A stretch of 64,000 bases of DNA from assembly GCF_000621145.1 (NCBI RefSeq), contig NZ_JHZB01000002.1, positions 1 through 64,000 on the forward strand, read 5' to 3'. Positions 1 through 10,183 of the stretch are shown piece by piece (position 1 is the stretch's first letter; the number at the start of each line of letters is the position of its first letter). This DNA is from Desulfobulbus elongatus DSM 2908. Lineage in GTDB: Bacteria; Desulfobacterota; Desulfobulbia; Desulfobulbales; Desulfobulbaceae. The position numbers and the translations under genes are program-made. The notes beneath the pieces were generated by a model. It saw only the letters and a program-made list of their open reading frames with translations. It was not told the DNA's origin and searched no databases.

Positions 1-1260
1 TCACAAAGACCATGTTATTCTGGCTTTTAATCCGATCGTTTTCGCATCCTGGCAGCGCTTCACTTTGCGCTCGATGGCGCTCTTTTGCCATTTTGCCGCT
101 TCCTGGGCGCACTTCACTTGCTTGTCGCCAGAAGCATCCCCATCCGGTCAAGGTTGTACGCCAGATTGCGCAAACCGATCTTTGCTCTGGCTCGGGCTAT
201 GCCGATCGTGCGCACCAGCAAATTACCCGCTCTCTGAGCCTGCACACCGAAGATGTGCTCGATCCGCGAACGGATCCTGGACCTGGTTCGGTTGCCTTCC
301 TGTTCTCTGGGCGTCAAGGGACGATTGCGGCTCCCCTTGCGTTGGATGTGTTCGCGAAAACCGTCCTGCGCAAGCTTCTCCAGCCGTTCCGCCGATCGAT
401 AGGCCGAATCCGCCCAGATGTCCTTGCTCGTGTTGTCGACAAGGAGTTGCTCGAACACATTGCTGTCATGCAGGGCCGCATCCGTCACCGCATAGCTGCG
501 AATCAGCTTGTGCTTCACATCCACCGATACGTGGTTCTTGTATCCGTAAAAGGACTTGCCGTTCTTCTTGGTCCAGCGCGCGTCCACATCCTTTCTTCGT
601 CGCTTGTTCTCCGGCCAGTCCTCCGGAATGTCGCCCTCTTTGATCCGGGCATTTTCTTCCCGGCTGTTCCGCTGCTTGGGGACGTTTACGATGCTGGCAT
701 CCACGATCTGCCCTTTCATCGCCATGAAACCGTTGTCACGAAGGTGCGCATCGAAGGTCGCAAACAACTCCTCCACGATACCCGCCCTGACGAGGTCTTC
801 CCGAAAACGCCAGATGGTGGTGGCGTCGGGAACCTTCTGGCTGATGTGCAGACCAAGAAAGCGCCCAAAAGAGTGCCGGTCGAGAATCTGAAATTCGGTC
901 GCGTCATCCGACAGATTGTACAGCGACTGCAGGATAAGAATCTTGAACAGCAAGATGACATCGTACCCCTTCGGACCAACAGTAGACTGCCGACCCTTGT
1001 CCCGAGCCTTTTCAAGCGCCGGACGAAACAGCTCCCAGTTGACCGTCTCGTTGATCTTGGCAAGCGGGTCGCCGTTCTTGTCGATTTTGTGCAATCGGTC
1101 CTGCAGATCAAAAAAGCCGGGTTGGATCATGGCTGGTCTCCATCGGGTGAGGTTGTCGGGTACCCTTTAAAACGATGGATTTTGTAACATCTTTACACAA
1201 AATCAACAATTTGATTTTTAAATCTGTCACGGACTACTGCACTTAATTTTCAAGAAACCC
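1..1260 (-). mobile_element. IS5-family insertion sequence, left part beyond the window
   Basis: The stretch holds one complete IS5-type transposase gene on the minus strand and the element end beyond its start codon. The end near position 1260 is placed by the neighbour: the reading frame of a second transposase, read leftwards from 1465, matches the family up to the residues GLTYL and then runs into foreign sequence and a stop. The AT-rich stretch 1187-1255 lies between the intact gene and this junction and probably carries its promoter. The opposite terminus was not found, so the element may begin before base 1. Terminal inverted repeats and the target duplication therefore could not be confirmed. 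Confidence 0.7.
114..1130 (-). CDS. IS5-family DDE transposase, intact
   Basis: This 338-residue protein is the transposase of the element. The N-terminus (residues 1-100) has the typical IS5 dimerisation and DNA-binding region with the phrase KYDVILLFK-like GYDVILLFKILILQSLYNLSD. The DDE catalytic residues are recognisable as the Asp in IVDASIVNVPKQ, the Asp in WADSAYRS and the Glu in SRIEHIFG. Length is normal for the family and no frameshift is seen, so it could be active. The gene reads away from the junction at about 1260. Nothing in the neighbouring genes appears to be cargo. Confidence 0.9.
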   Translation of the reverse strand: MIQPGFFDLQDRLHKIDKNGDPLAKINETVNWELFRPALEKARDKGRQSTVGPKGYDVILLFKILILQSLYNLSDDATEFQILDRHSFGRFLGLHISQKVPDATTIWRFREDLVRAGIVEELFATFDAHLRDNGFMAMKGQIVDASIVNVPKQRNSREENARIKEGDIPEDWPENKRRRKDVDARWTKKNGKSFYGYKNHVSVDVKHKLIRSYAVTDAALHDSNVFEQLLVDNTSKDIWADSAYRSAERLEKLAQDGFREHIQRKGSRNRPLTPREQEGNRTRSRIRSRIEHIFGVQAQRAGNLLVRTIGIARARAKIGLRNLAYNLDRMGMLLATSK

Positions 1261-1465
1261 TCAGGTAGGTCAGGCCCACCAGCAAACGTATCGGGATCCC
1301 CGGCCGGCCTTCCTCAGAGTACAGCTTGCCAAACTCGCGTTCGAACACTCCCCAGTCAATCAGCCCGCTCAGTCGATACAATTCATGCCGGCGGTTGAGA
1401 ATGCTCTCCAAGCGGTTACGGAACATGTCCAGCTGGGGACTGGAAATCTGCTTCTTTGGCTGCAT
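1250..1465 (-). pseudogene. N-terminal fragment of a second IS5-like transposase, broken by the IS
   Basis: The 71-codon frame begins with MQPKKQISSPQLDMFRNRLE and continues with the conserved N-terminal region of IS5-like transposases (GVFEREFGKLYSEEGRPGIP, RLLVGLTYL). After LTYL it reads three unrelated residues and stops. The break coincides with the end of the neighbouring element near 1260, so the simplest reading is that the first IS landed inside this older copy. The rest of the older copy is not in the window. The fragment contains no catalytic residues and cannot be functional. Confidence 0.75.
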
Positions 1466-1745
1466 CGAAAATCACCAGAAATTGAAGGAGAAAAGTACTA
1501 TATCCTGCAATTTATAGTGATATATTTTTCAGTTTTTATCTATATATTTCAACTCGCTGAGAGTTTTTCACGGTCGACTAGCGAGGATGAGGGTAAATGT
1601 GGAAAACGGGGACAGCGGCTTTGTCAGCGAGGGCCGAATTGTTCACCAGGGGGTCGAGATCAGGCGGCTGCCAGGCGCGGTTGTTGCATGGTCCGACGGA
1701 GCGAGAAAGAGCGGAATGAACGAACACCATTGAAGGAGGATCTCC
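1466..1745. other. AT-rich non-coding stretch upstream of the ygiW-like gene
   Basis: This interval of 280 bases has no convincing gene. Positions 1485-1560 are markedly AT-rich for this genome, and probably represent the 5' non-coding end of the broken transposon. The right part (1570-1740) returns to normal composition and ends in a strong ribosome binding site (AAGGAGG) before the next gene. No confident promoter was identified. Confidence 0.4.
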
Positions 1746-2180
1746 ATGACAAAGACACAGACCTTCCCGGCCAAAACAAACATTCCGGCACCACGGTCGA
1801 TTGTTTCGGCGCTCTTCACCTTGGGGCTCTTGGTGCAGACGGGTGCCGCCTCCGGTGCCTGGGCCGATCAAGGCGGGTTCAGCGGCGCCAAACAGGCCGC
1901 AGGCGGGTTCACCGGCCCCGGCCCGGCGCTCACCACCGTCGAGCAGGCGCAGGGGCTGCGCGACGACGTCCCGGTCAGCCTGCGCGGCAATGTCGTGCAG
2001 CACCTCGGCGGCGACACCTATCTGTTTCGGGACGGCAGCGGAACCATCCGGGTGGATATCGACGATGATGTATGGAACGGCCAGAATGTCGGCCCGGCCG
2101 ATACGGTGAAGATCGACGGTACGATGGACAAGGATTGGAACAGCGTGGAAATCGACGTAAAACGGCTGATCAAACAATGA
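1746..2180 (+). CDS. YgiW/YdeI-family periplasmic OB-fold (BOF) stress protein
   Basis: This 144-residue protein has a long N-terminal signal peptide (hydrophobic segment about residues 19-40, cleavage probably after AWA) followed by a bacterial OB-fold domain. The conserved family phrases are visible: VEQAQGLRDDVPVSLRGNVV, YLFRDGSGTIRVDID, and the C-terminal DTVKIDGTMDKDWNSVEIDV. YgiW/YdeI proteins are periplasmic and are linked to tolerance of peroxide, metals and cationic peptides; a specific role here is not shown. The start is set by the upstream AAGGAGGATCTCC. The gene stands alone between the IS debris and the convergent trehalose operon. Confidence 0.85.
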   Translation: MTKTQTFPAKTNIPAPRSIVSALFTLGLLVQTGAASGAWADQGGFSGAKQAAGGFTGPGPALTTVEQAQGLRDDVPVSLRGNVVQHLGGDTYLFRDGSGTIRVDIDDDVWNGQNVGPADTVKIDGTMDKDWNSVEIDVKRLIKQ

Positions 2181-2195
2181 CAGGATGTGAGAGTG

Positions 2196-2224
2196 ATTCG
2201 CCCTTTTTTTCAAACAGGGCGAAT
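2196..2224. terminator. possible terminator hairpin after the ygiW-like gene
   Basis: An inverted repeat has arms ATTCGCCC and GGGCGAAT, with a T-rich loop (TTTTTTTCAAACA). It lies 16 bases past the stop of the ygiW-like gene. The T-run is in the loop and not after the stem, so it is not a classical intrinsic terminator. The rest of the gap to 2390 shows nothing else. Confidence 0.4.
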
Positions 2225-2390
2225 GTATTCATCCCGTCGAATTCATGTGAAATCCCGGAATGAGCGGACGCTGGGCAGAAAAACTGCGGTGTCGGTACGG
2301 GCTGGGCACGCCGAGAAGTCGTCGGAGGCGCGGCGCGGTCACCACGGCCAACTTATGAGGCGGGGCCGGGGGAAGGGCATGACCGCCGTC

Positions 2391-3908
2391 TCACGGTTCT
2401 TCGTCGGCAATGCTGCACGAGGCGGAAGGCTCCGCTGTGGGCAGGAAGAGTTCGACCCGGGGAAACTGGTTGAGATCCTTGTGGAGGCCGGCGCGGAAAA
2501 AGGCGTTGACCCAGTGGAAAATGTCGTGCCGCTGGATGGAGCGCCGCATCCTGGCCATCCGGCTGCGCCGGCTGTTTTCGTCCATGGAGTAGGCCCGGCG
2601 GATAGCGTCGGCCACCCCCACGATATCGAAGGGATTCACCAGGAGCGCGCCGTTCTGCAACTGGGCGGCCGCGCCGGCGAATTCGCTTAAGATGAGCACG
2701 CCGTTGTTTTCGATGGAGCAGGCGCAGAACTCCTTGGCCACCAGGTTCATGCCGTCCTTGAGCGGGGTGATCAGGGCGATTTCGCAGGTGCGGTAGTAGG
2801 CCAGCAGTTCAACCCGGCTGAGCGGCCGGTAGATGTAATGGATGGGCGTCCACTCGACCTGGCTGAAGCGGCCGTTGATCTCGCCCACCAGGCGCTCGAT
2901 CTCCCGTTTGAGGGCCTCGTATTCCGGTACCTCCTCGCGGCTGGGCACGACCACCTGGATCAGGGTGACCTTGCCCCGCAGTTCGGGGTAGCGTTCGAGG
3001 GCATTGGCAAAGGCCTTCAGTCGGAGCGGGATGCCCTTGGTGTAGTCGAGCCGGTCGATGCCGAGAATCAGTTGCCGTTCGGGCAGATTGGCGTGGATGA
3101 TCCAGGCCTGGTCCTGGACCTCCTGGCTGGCGGCAATTTCCGCGAATTGCCTGAAGTCGATGGAAATGGGAAAGGCGCCGACCAGCACTTCCTGCTCCGG
3201 GGTCAGGCAGCGGACGATGTGGCCCTGGCCCACCACCCGTGTTTTCGGCATCAGCATGCGGACGCAGTCCATGAAATTGCGGCGGTCGCGCATGGTCTGG
3301 AAACCCACCAGGTCGTAGCGGAGCAGGGCGTGGAGGATCTGGAACCGCCAGGGCAGCTTGATGAAGCCGTCGAGGGGCGGAAACGGAATGTGGAGGAAAA
3401 AGCCGGTCTGCCGCTCGACGCCAACGGTTTTGAGATAGTGCGCCACCATGATCAGATGGTAGTCGTGCACCCAGACATAATCCCCGGTGCCGGTATTGGC
3501 CGCGACGGTCTGGGCAAACTTGGCGTTGACCCGTTCGTAGACCTGCCAGTAGCTCGGGTCGAAATTGCAGCGGGTGGGAAGATCGTGAAACAGCGGCCAC
3601 AGGATCTCGTTGGAGAAGCCGTGGTAGTATTTCTGGATCTCCTCGGCGGTGAGATGCACGGGTTTCAGCGCATAACCGGTTTCGCGCGACCCGTGGTCCA
3701 GCAGGTCGTCCAGGAATCCTTCATCCATGGGGTGTTGCCCAATGGCGCCTATCCAGCCGATCCACTGGCCGCCGCGGTCGCGGAGGACCGGCCCGAGGGC
3801 GGTGACCAGCCCGCCGGAACCCGGCTTGATGGTCCACTGTCCGCTTTCCTCCTGACCGACCGCAATGGCCAGGCGGTTGGACACCACGGTCAGGCGGCTT
3901 GTTTCCAT
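2391..3908 (-). CDS. otsA: trehalose-6-phosphate synthase (OtsA, GT20)
   Basis: This enzyme of 505 residues transfers glucose from UDP-glucose to glucose-6-phosphate to make trehalose-6-phosphate in the cytoplasm. GT20 signatures are clear: the N-terminal VVSNRLA and [13 protein letters not shown] loop, [12 protein letters not shown], the nucleotide-binding [12 protein letters not shown], and near the C-terminus [10 protein letters not shown]. The Met at 3908 is preferred because an AGGA sits at the right distance; an in-frame ATG at 3914 would add two residues. A longer upstream frame is an artefact of overlap with otsB. The gene is the last of the operon, 13 bases after otsB. Confidence 0.95.
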   Translation of the reverse strand: METSRLTVVSNRLAIAVGQEESGQWTIKPGSGGLVTALGPVLRDRGGQWIGWIGAIGQHPMDEGFLDDLLDHGSRETGYALKPVHLTAEEIQKYYHGFSNEILWPLFHDLPTRCNFDPSYWQVYERVNAKFAQTVAANTGTGDYVWVHDYHLIMVAHYLKTVGVERQTGFFLHIPFPPLDGFIKLPWRFQILHALLRYDLVGFQTMRDRRNFMDCVRMLMPKTRVVGQGHIVRCLTPEQEVLVGAFPISIDFRQFAEIAASQEVQDQAWIIHANLPERQLILGIDRLDYTKGIPLRLKAFANALERYPELRGKVTLIQVVVPSREEVPEYEALKREIERLVGEINGRFSQVEWTPIHYIYRPLSRVELLAYYRTCEIALITPLKDGMNLVAKEFCACSIENNGVLILSEFAGAAAQLQNGALLVNPFDIVGVADAIRRAYSMDENSRRSRMARMRRSIQRHDIFHWVNAFFRAGLHKDLNQFPRVELFLPTAEPSASCSIADEEP

Positions 3909-3921
3909 AGGCATATCCTGG

Positions 3922-4725
3922 TTAAGGGGTTCCGGTGACCTGCAGCCACGTGTGCAGAAAGCCGGCCACGGCCGTGCAGTCCGCCAGATGCGCCTGGGCG
4001 GCCGTCGGTGCGCCGGCATGCCCCACCCTGATGCCGATTCCCCGGCCGCGCAGGGCGACAAAGGCATCTTCGTCGGTCTCGTCGTCGCCGATGTAGACGG
4101 CCAGCACATCGCGTGGCTGGAGATCGAGCAGGTCGAGGAGCGCGTCCCCCTTGTTCCTGCCGATGCAACGGACCTCGACCCCACCGTTGAACATGCGCCA
4201 TTCCAGGTCGTGCAGCAGAGCCCAGGAACCCCATCTGGCCACGGTTTCCCGCTCCATGGCGGCAGCGGCGGCCGGCTCCATCCCCCTGGTGTGCAGGGCG
4301 AAGGAGGCGACCTTCACCTCCACCTTCTGGCCGGACTGGCATCGCTGCAGGGCATCGCGGATCGTGTCGAGTCCGCGCTGCTGTACCGGCGTGGGCCGAA
4401 GGGTCCGCTTGTCGCCGTCGACCGGCCACCATTCGAAGCCGTGGCTGCCGACAATCGTCAATCGCGGGTTGCCGAGCAGGGCGGCCACCTCCTCGGCCGG
4501 CCGGCCGGAAAGGATGGCGACCTCCGTCGTGCCGCCGGCGGCCATATCCCGGAGCAGGTCCGCAATGCCGGGGAGAGGGTGTGCGTGCATAGGCTCGATT
4601 GCAAACGGCGCCAGGGTACCATCGTAGTCCAGGCAGAGCAATCGAGCGGTGGCATTGCGGACCTGCCGCCAGAAATCCGAAAAGCCAGCAAACGGTCGGC
4701 CAGCACCGTTGATGGCGGTTGTCAT
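3922..4725 (-). CDS. otsB: trehalose-6-phosphate phosphatase (OtsB)
   Basis: The 267-residue protein belongs to the HAD superfamily and removes the phosphate from trehalose-6-phosphate. The nucleophile motif DYDGTL starts at Asp33, the second motif is AILSGRP, and the Mg-binding third motif is GDDETDEDAF. Length is typical of stand-alone OtsB. Its start codon overlaps the stop of treT in an ATGA, and otsA follows after 13 bases, so translational coupling is likely. Together with OtsA it makes a complete two-step pathway. Confidence 0.95.
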   Translation of the reverse strand: MTTAINGAGRPFAGFSDFWRQVRNATARLLCLDYDGTLAPFAIEPMHAHPLPGIADLLRDMAAGGTTEVAILSGRPAEEVAALLGNPRLTIVGSHGFEWWPVDGDKRTLRPTPVQQRGLDTIRDALQRCQSGQKVEVKVASFALHTRGMEPAAAAAMERETVARWGSWALLHDLEWRMFNGGVEVRCIGRNKGDALLDLLDLQPRDVLAVYIGDDETDEDAFVALRGRGIGIRVGHAGAPTAAQAHLADCTAVAGFLHTWLQVTGTP

Positions 4726-5957
4726 AGTTCGATCCGATCCGTTCCCGCATGCATGGTCGCGAACATCAGGGTGAGGTATTCCCGTAGGTGGCGGGTCACC
4801 AGGAAATTGTCGAGCACCAGCGCCCTGGCCTTGCGGCCCATGGCCTCCAGATGCCTCCGGTTCTTGAGCAGGTAGCGGATGCGCAGGGCCGCGCCCTCCG
4901 GGGTGCTGACCAGGAAACCGGTGTGGTGGTTGATCACCTGCAGGCGGATGCCGCCGGTATCGCCGCCGATCACCGCCTTGCCCTTCCAGAGGGCCTCGGT
5001 CACCGTGAGGCCGAAACCCTCCTTGATCGATTTCTGCAGACAGATGGTCGACGCCCGCTGCAGGGCATTGATTTCGCGGTGGGCGTCCGGAGGCAGCAGC
5101 AGAATGTGGATGTCCGGATCGTCGCCGGCCGCCGCCCGCACCTCGCGCAGCACCTCCTCGCCTTCCGGGTCGTCGGTGGCGCCGCCGCCGGCCAGCACCA
5201 ACTGTACCGGCGTGAACGTCCTCACCAGCCGATAGGCCTCGATGACGCCGAGCGGGTCCTTGAACCGGTCGAACCGCGACACCTGGGTGATCAGCGGCAG
5301 GCCGGGATCGAGACCGTACCGATCGAAGACAGCCTCGACTTCGCCGGGATACAGCTCCCGGTTCTTCTGGCTGAGCGGATCGATGCTGGGCGCGATCAGA
5401 TAGAGCGGATGCGGCAACGGCTGGACAAAGTCGGCGAGAGACCAGATGGAGGCGTCATACCCGGCGACGAACTCCCGCAGGTATTTCCACACCACCCGGT
5501 ACGGCCGGCTGAGATCGATATGGCAGCGCCAGATCCATTTTCCCTTGCGGTTGGGGCAGAGGCGGAGCAGCGGCGCCGGTTGCGGGTCGTGGATGAAGAC
5601 GAAATCCGCCTCCTCCAGAACCGTGCGCAGCCGTTCGGCGTTGTCGGCGTTGGTCTGTTCGTAGGCGCGCAGCAGCACGGGCGGGATGGCCACGGGACTT
5701 CCCTGCAGGCCGTTGTGAAAGCTTTTTGTGCACTGATAAAAGCCCGCCTCGCCGGTGATGACCTCCCAACTGACCTCGAGCCCCAGTTCCTGCTTGAAGG
5801 GAACCAGCCAGCTGAGAATCTCGGCCACACCGCCGCCCTCCCGGGTCGAGTTGACATGAACCACCCGCATACCCTTGAGCGGCGCGGCCAACTGCCGAAG
5901 GTGATCGATCACCGCCTCGCCGACAATGGCGGCGTAGCCGTCGAGAATGGAGGTCAT
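4722..5957 (-). CDS. treT: trehalose synthase of the TreT type (GT4 glycosyltransferase)
   Basis: The 411-residue protein matches TreT, which joins a nucleotide-diphospho-glucose to free glucose to give trehalose in one reversible step. The N-terminal Rossmann domain has HVNSTREGGGVAEIL (residues 34-48), then HDPQPAPLL. The C-terminal domain has QVSRFDRFKDPLGVIEAY and the GT4 motif KEGFGLTVTEAL (E-x7-E) followed by GGDTGGI. Its ATG is preceded by GGAAGGAG and overlaps the stop of the DUF5752 gene (ATGA). Donor specificity (UDP- or ADP-glucose) cannot be read from the sequence. Having TreT beside OtsAB in one operon is redundant on paper. Confidence 0.85.
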   Translation of the reverse strand: MTSILDGYAAIVGEAVIDHLRQLAAPLKGMRVVHVNSTREGGGVAEILSWLVPFKQELGLEVSWEVITGEAGFYQCTKSFHNGLQGSPVAIPPVLLRAYEQTNADNAERLRTVLEEADFVFIHDPQPAPLLRLCPNRKGKWIWRCHIDLSRPYRVVWKYLREFVAGYDASIWSLADFVQPLPHPLYLIAPSIDPLSQKNRELYPGEVEAVFDRYGLDPGLPLITQVSRFDRFKDPLGVIEAYRLVRTFTPVQLVLAGGGATDDPEGEEVLREVRAAAGDDPDIHILLLPPDAHREINALQRASTICLQKSIKEGFGLTVTEALWKGKAVIGGDTGGIRLQVINHHTGFLVSTPEGAALRIRYLLKNRRHLEAMGRKARALVLDNFLVTRHLREYLTLMFATMHAGTDRIEL

Positions 5958-6619
5958 GACGTTTCTCCTTCCACGAGGTAGGGTTGAAAGACCAACGCCA
6001 GTTCCCGCCTGAGTTCGGACAAGGTGGTGAAGTAGGGATCGATGGCGTTGAGCTGCCTGACGAGTTCGGAATATTCCTCGGCCTCCTCCGCCTGCAGCCA
6101 TTCGGCGAAGTCGCTGCGACCGCTTTCGGTCCGGCGCCGGGCGTCGATGAAATGATAGAACACGGACCCGCTCGACAGCCCGGCGATCTGGGCGGCCATC
6201 TCCTGCGGCTGGGATACCCGCTTGCCGGTGTCCAGGACCACGATCTGCGAGCGGATGAATTTGAAGCGCTGGCCGGAACGGGCCCAAGGGACCCATTCGC
6301 TTTCCGCCAGCCGCTCCTCGATGACTTCGATCAGTTCCTGGCGCAGGTCTTCGATGACGCGGTAGTGGCTGGGATCGATGATGGCCAGCCGTTCGGCGAG
6401 GCGCTTGTCGCGGAGGCCACGCCAGGCCCAGGCGGCGAAATCGTTCGGGTATTCCGGTTCATCGAAACTGGGGCGGAGCATGCCCCCCCAGAAATGATAG
6501 TAGATGCAGCCGGGATGAATGGTTTTCAACCGGTCGCTGAATTCGCGCAGATTGTGCGCCTCCTCACCGGTGGCGATGGCGATGAGGGTACAGTCCTTGA
6601 TCAGAAACGGCAGTTCCAT
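5954..6619 (-). CDS. DUF5752 family protein with two repeated halves
   Basis: This 221-residue protein of unknown function resembles the DUF5752 family, often found beside glycosyltransferase and trehalose genes. The two halves look like a duplication: residues 39-98 contain IYYHF, NDFAAW and AIIDPSHYRVIEDLRQEL, and residues 153-206 contain VFYHF, SDFAEW and AIDPYFTTLSELRREL. It has no signal peptide or membrane segment. It precedes treT with a 4-base overlap, so it is probably co-translated with the trehalose enzymes. A regulatory or partner role with TreT is an inference from position only. Confidence 0.75.
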   Translation of the reverse strand: MELPFLIKDCTLIAIATGEEAHNLREFSDRLKTIHPGCIYYHFWGGMLRPSFDEPEYPNDFAAWAWRGLRDKRLAERLAIIDPSHYRVIEDLRQELIEVIEERLAESEWVPWARSGQRFKFIRSQIVVLDTGKRVSQPQEMAAQIAGLSSGSVFYHFIDARRRTESGRSDFAEWLQAEEAEEYSELVRQLNAIDPYFTTLSELRRELALVFQPYLVEGETS

Positions 6620-6685
6620 GGCTGTTCTCCACAGATGAAGGAGATGAACGGGCGGTGCTGCACATGCTGATGCGGCCGGGGGGGA

Positions 6686-7144
6686 TCAATCGCCAAAGAC
6701 CAGGTCGTCGCGGATCCAGCCCACGGCGGTGCCGCTCTGGTAATATCCCAGCTTGACCCAGTTGCCGTCCCTGGCGAGAATGGTGTAGATCTCGCCCTGC
6801 GTGGCATGGGCCACCACGGCGGAACTCACCGTGGCCGCGCTCCGGATGTTGGCCTTTTCCACGAGAATCACCGCTGTTTCGATGTCCGAAACCAACGGCT
6901 TGTACACCCAGCCGCTGTTGTCCAGCCAGTCGTGGAAATACACCCAATCTCCACTTTCTTTTTTGATTTCTATTGGATAGCCCAGGGGGGCTGTATAAAG
7001 AACAGCGCTGCTCTGCGTGGGCTGCTCGCGAATGTTGACTTGATCCTTGCCAATGCTTTTCCCGGCGGCCGGAGTGACGAAACAAACAATCAGGGAAGAA
7101 AGGAGAAAGCCGGTACGGAAAATGGAAAGCGGTTTGTTGATCAT
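6686..7144 (-). CDS. exported protein with two SH3b domains
   Basis: The 152-residue protein has a signal peptide (hydrophobic core about residues 12-25, cleavage near AAG-K) and two bacterial SH3 (type 3) repeats. The first, about residues 31-83, includes VNIREQPTQSSAVLYTAPLG and SGWVYKPLV; the second, about 92-150, includes ANIRSAATVSSAVVA and VGWIRDDLV. SH3b proteins usually bind cell-wall peptides. The start is chosen for AAGGAACAACC just before ATG. The gene lies 66 bases upstream of the DUF5752 gene on the same strand and could share its transcript, but a functional link to trehalose is not evident. Confidence 0.8.
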   Translation of the reverse strand: MINKPLSIFRTGFLLSSLIVCFVTPAAGKSIGKDQVNIREQPTQSSAVLYTAPLGYPIEIKKESGDWVYFHDWLDNSGWVYKPLVSDIETAVILVEKANIRSAATVSSAVVAHATQGEIYTILARDGNWVKLGYYQSGTAVGWIRDDLVFGD

Positions 7145-7620
7145 TGGTTGTTCCTTGGTACGAGACACGAAAATCATGGGGTTGACACGACAGGAAGGGC
7201 GCGCCGGCATTGCCGCCGCCGACAGTCCCCGGAGCGACCGGTCGCCGCGAACGAACCCCGAAAATGCCTTGTAGTCAGCAGGCGGGTCGTGGTTGCTCGG
7301 CGGAAACCGCAAAGGTCTTTCTTCCAACAATCGTTCCAGGTTGCTTCCAGGGGGACAGAGGAGGGGAGGCCGGCGTCGTCGGCGACCTGTTCCGGCCGAA
7401 TCGGCGATCGACGACTGTTGCCGGGAACAGACTGTAAGTGCCGGGTGTCCGCCGTATTTTTTCGATATGGGGGGCCGGTTGCGGATGCCCGCCCAATGAT
7501 GCCGACACTGTCCGCCATGTACTTGCCCGTCGCGGATTGGCGTCGCTCGGCCAGTCCTGTTTGGCAGTATTTTGTCTTCTCTGGCAAGAAATGTCTTGCG
7601 GGGCAGGAATGGGGATGGGG
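7145..7620. other. 476-base intergenic region with no gene seen
   Basis: The region lies between the SH3b gene and the end of the regulator gene, all on the minus strand. Frames here are short and lack ribosome binding sites. One inverted repeat (GCAAGA-AATG-TCTTGC, about 7583-7598) lies just past the regulator stop; it is not followed by a T-run on either strand. A promoter for the SH3b/trehalose genes should be here, but no confident sigma-70 or sigma-54 match was found. Confidence 0.4.
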
Positions 7621-9054
<1,434 letters not shown>

Positions 9055-9296
9055 GCTCTGTTCGGAATGAAAGGGACGGTGATGGCTGACGACAACCGGA
9101 CTCCGGAACCGTCTGGCGCGCAACGGCCCGTCGTTGTTTTCGGTTGCCGGCATGGCGCGGCAGCCTGCCCATCCGCCCGCACCGCGCCGGGAGACGCCAG
9201 GCGCCGCGGCATGTTCGCGCTGGCATCACTCTATGCAGGGCACCGGTCATCGTCAACCGGTATTCCGCCCGCTGCCCCGCCGGCGCCACCCGTTCA

Positions 9297-9326
9297 TTGC
9301 CTTGATGGCGCATCCTTGGGTATGGT
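9297..9326 (+). promoter_or_regulatory. possible sigma-70 promoter for the GDSL hydrolase gene
   Basis: TTGCCT and TATGGT are separated by 18 bases in the 338-base gap between the divergent regulator and hydrolase genes. The match is moderate and no other element is visible in this gap. Confidence 0.3.
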
Positions 9327-9392
9327 GGTGCCGAGCCGCGAGACCGGAACGGGCCGGCGGCGTGGCGCTGCCTATGGGCGAGGAGGAAGACG

Positions 9393-10022
9393 ATGAACCG
9401 ACGCATCCTGTGTTACGGCGATTCCAATACCTGGGGCTACGATCCGGTGACCATGGACCGTTTCGACGAAACCACGCGCTGGCCGCGCGTGCTGGGGCAC
9501 GTGCTGGGCCGCGGCTACGAGGTGATCGAGGAGGGCCTGGGCGGCCGGACGACCGTGTGGGACGACCCCATCGAAGGCTACAGGAACGGGCGCGACTACC
9601 TGATCCCGTGTCTGGAATCGCATAGACCGCTGGATGTGGTGGTCATCCTGCTGGGGACCAACGATCTCAAAAAGCGGTTTGGCCTGTCGGCGTACGATGT
9701 CGCCCAGGGCGCGGCCGTGCTGGTCCGCGTGGTGCAGGCCAGCCAGGCCGGACGCGGGGGACGGGCGCCTCTGGTACTGCTGCTGGCGCCGCCGCCGATC
9801 ACGATTCTCATGGCATACGCGGAAATGTTTGCCGGCGCGGAGAGCGAATCGCGGAAATTTTCCGCGCAGTTCGGCCGGGTGGCCCAGGAGTTGGGCTGCG
9901 CCTATCTGGACACGGCGGAGGTGGTCGTTTCCAGCCCGCTGGACGGCATCCACCTGGAAGGGGAAGAACACCGCAAACTGGGGCAGGCGGTGGCCGAAAA
10001 GGTCAGGGAACTCGTGGGATGA
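9393..10022 (+). CDS. SGNH/GDSL-family hydrolase (arylesterase-like)
   Basis: The 209-residue protein is a cytoplasmic SGNH hydrolase. Block I is CYGDSNTWGYD with the nucleophile Ser11, block III is LLGTNDLK, and the catalytic Asp/His pair is in DGIHLEGEEH. This arrangement is typical of short bacterial arylesterases and lysophospholipase-like enzymes; the natural substrate is unknown. No signal peptide is present. A strong GAGGAGG precedes the ATG. The gene is divergent from the sigma-54 activator, so control by that activator is possible but not shown. Confidence 0.9.
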   Translation: MNRRILCYGDSNTWGYDPVTMDRFDETTRWPRVLGHVLGRGYEVIEEGLGGRTTVWDDPIEGYRNGRDYLIPCLESHRPLDVVVILLGTNDLKKRFGLSAYDVAQGAAVLVRVVQASQAGRGGRAPLVLLLAPPPITILMAYAEMFAGAESESRKFSAQFGRVAQELGCAYLDTAEVVVSSPLDGIHLEGEEHRKLGQAVAEKVRELVG

Positions 10023-10101
10023 TCGCGTGCATCCCCTGGTCGGCCGAATTGCGTCAGAGGCGCGACAGGAAGCCCGCGAAATCGTGCACGGGAGGACCGG
10101 T

Positions 10102-10167
10102 ATGATCATCGCCGTCGCGTGTAGTATCGCGATATTTTTGCTCGTTTCTGCCGGATGTTGGTGTTGA
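10102..10167 (+). CDS. possible 21-residue hydrophobic small protein
   Basis: A very short frame encodes MIIAVACSIAIFLLVSAGCW plus one Cys, which is almost entirely a single membrane-spanning segment with three cysteines. It has a good ribosome binding site (GGGAGGACCGGT before ATG). No homologue is recognised and such frames can occur by chance, so this is only a candidate. Confidence 0.25.
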   Translation: MIIAVACSIAIFLLVSAGCWC

Positions 10168-10183
10168 TGACAATGGTTATCAG

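Noticed and set aside
12-1187. A 391-residue frame on the plus strand over the IS
   Set aside because: It is antisense to an intact transposase with DDE residues and has no family motif; the plus-strand frame is a by-product of codon bias.
1385-2068. 227-residue plus-strand frame
   Set aside because: It runs across the broken transposase and AT-rich gap and overlaps the ygiW-like gene in another frame; no ribosome binding site.
2838-3938. Long plus-strand frame over otsA
   Set aside because: otsA on the minus strand has all GT20 motifs. Similar long shadow frames lie opposite treT, korA, metG, holB and the RNase gene in this GC-rich DNA.
2391-4184. Longer otsA starting at 4184
   Set aside because: The extra 92 residues overlap otsB in another frame and have no similarity to GT20; an internal ATG with a ribosome binding site fits the family N-terminus.
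7560-7610. Sigma-54 promoter (TGGCAAG...TCTTGC)
   Set aside because: The distance between GG and GC is 13 bases instead of 10.
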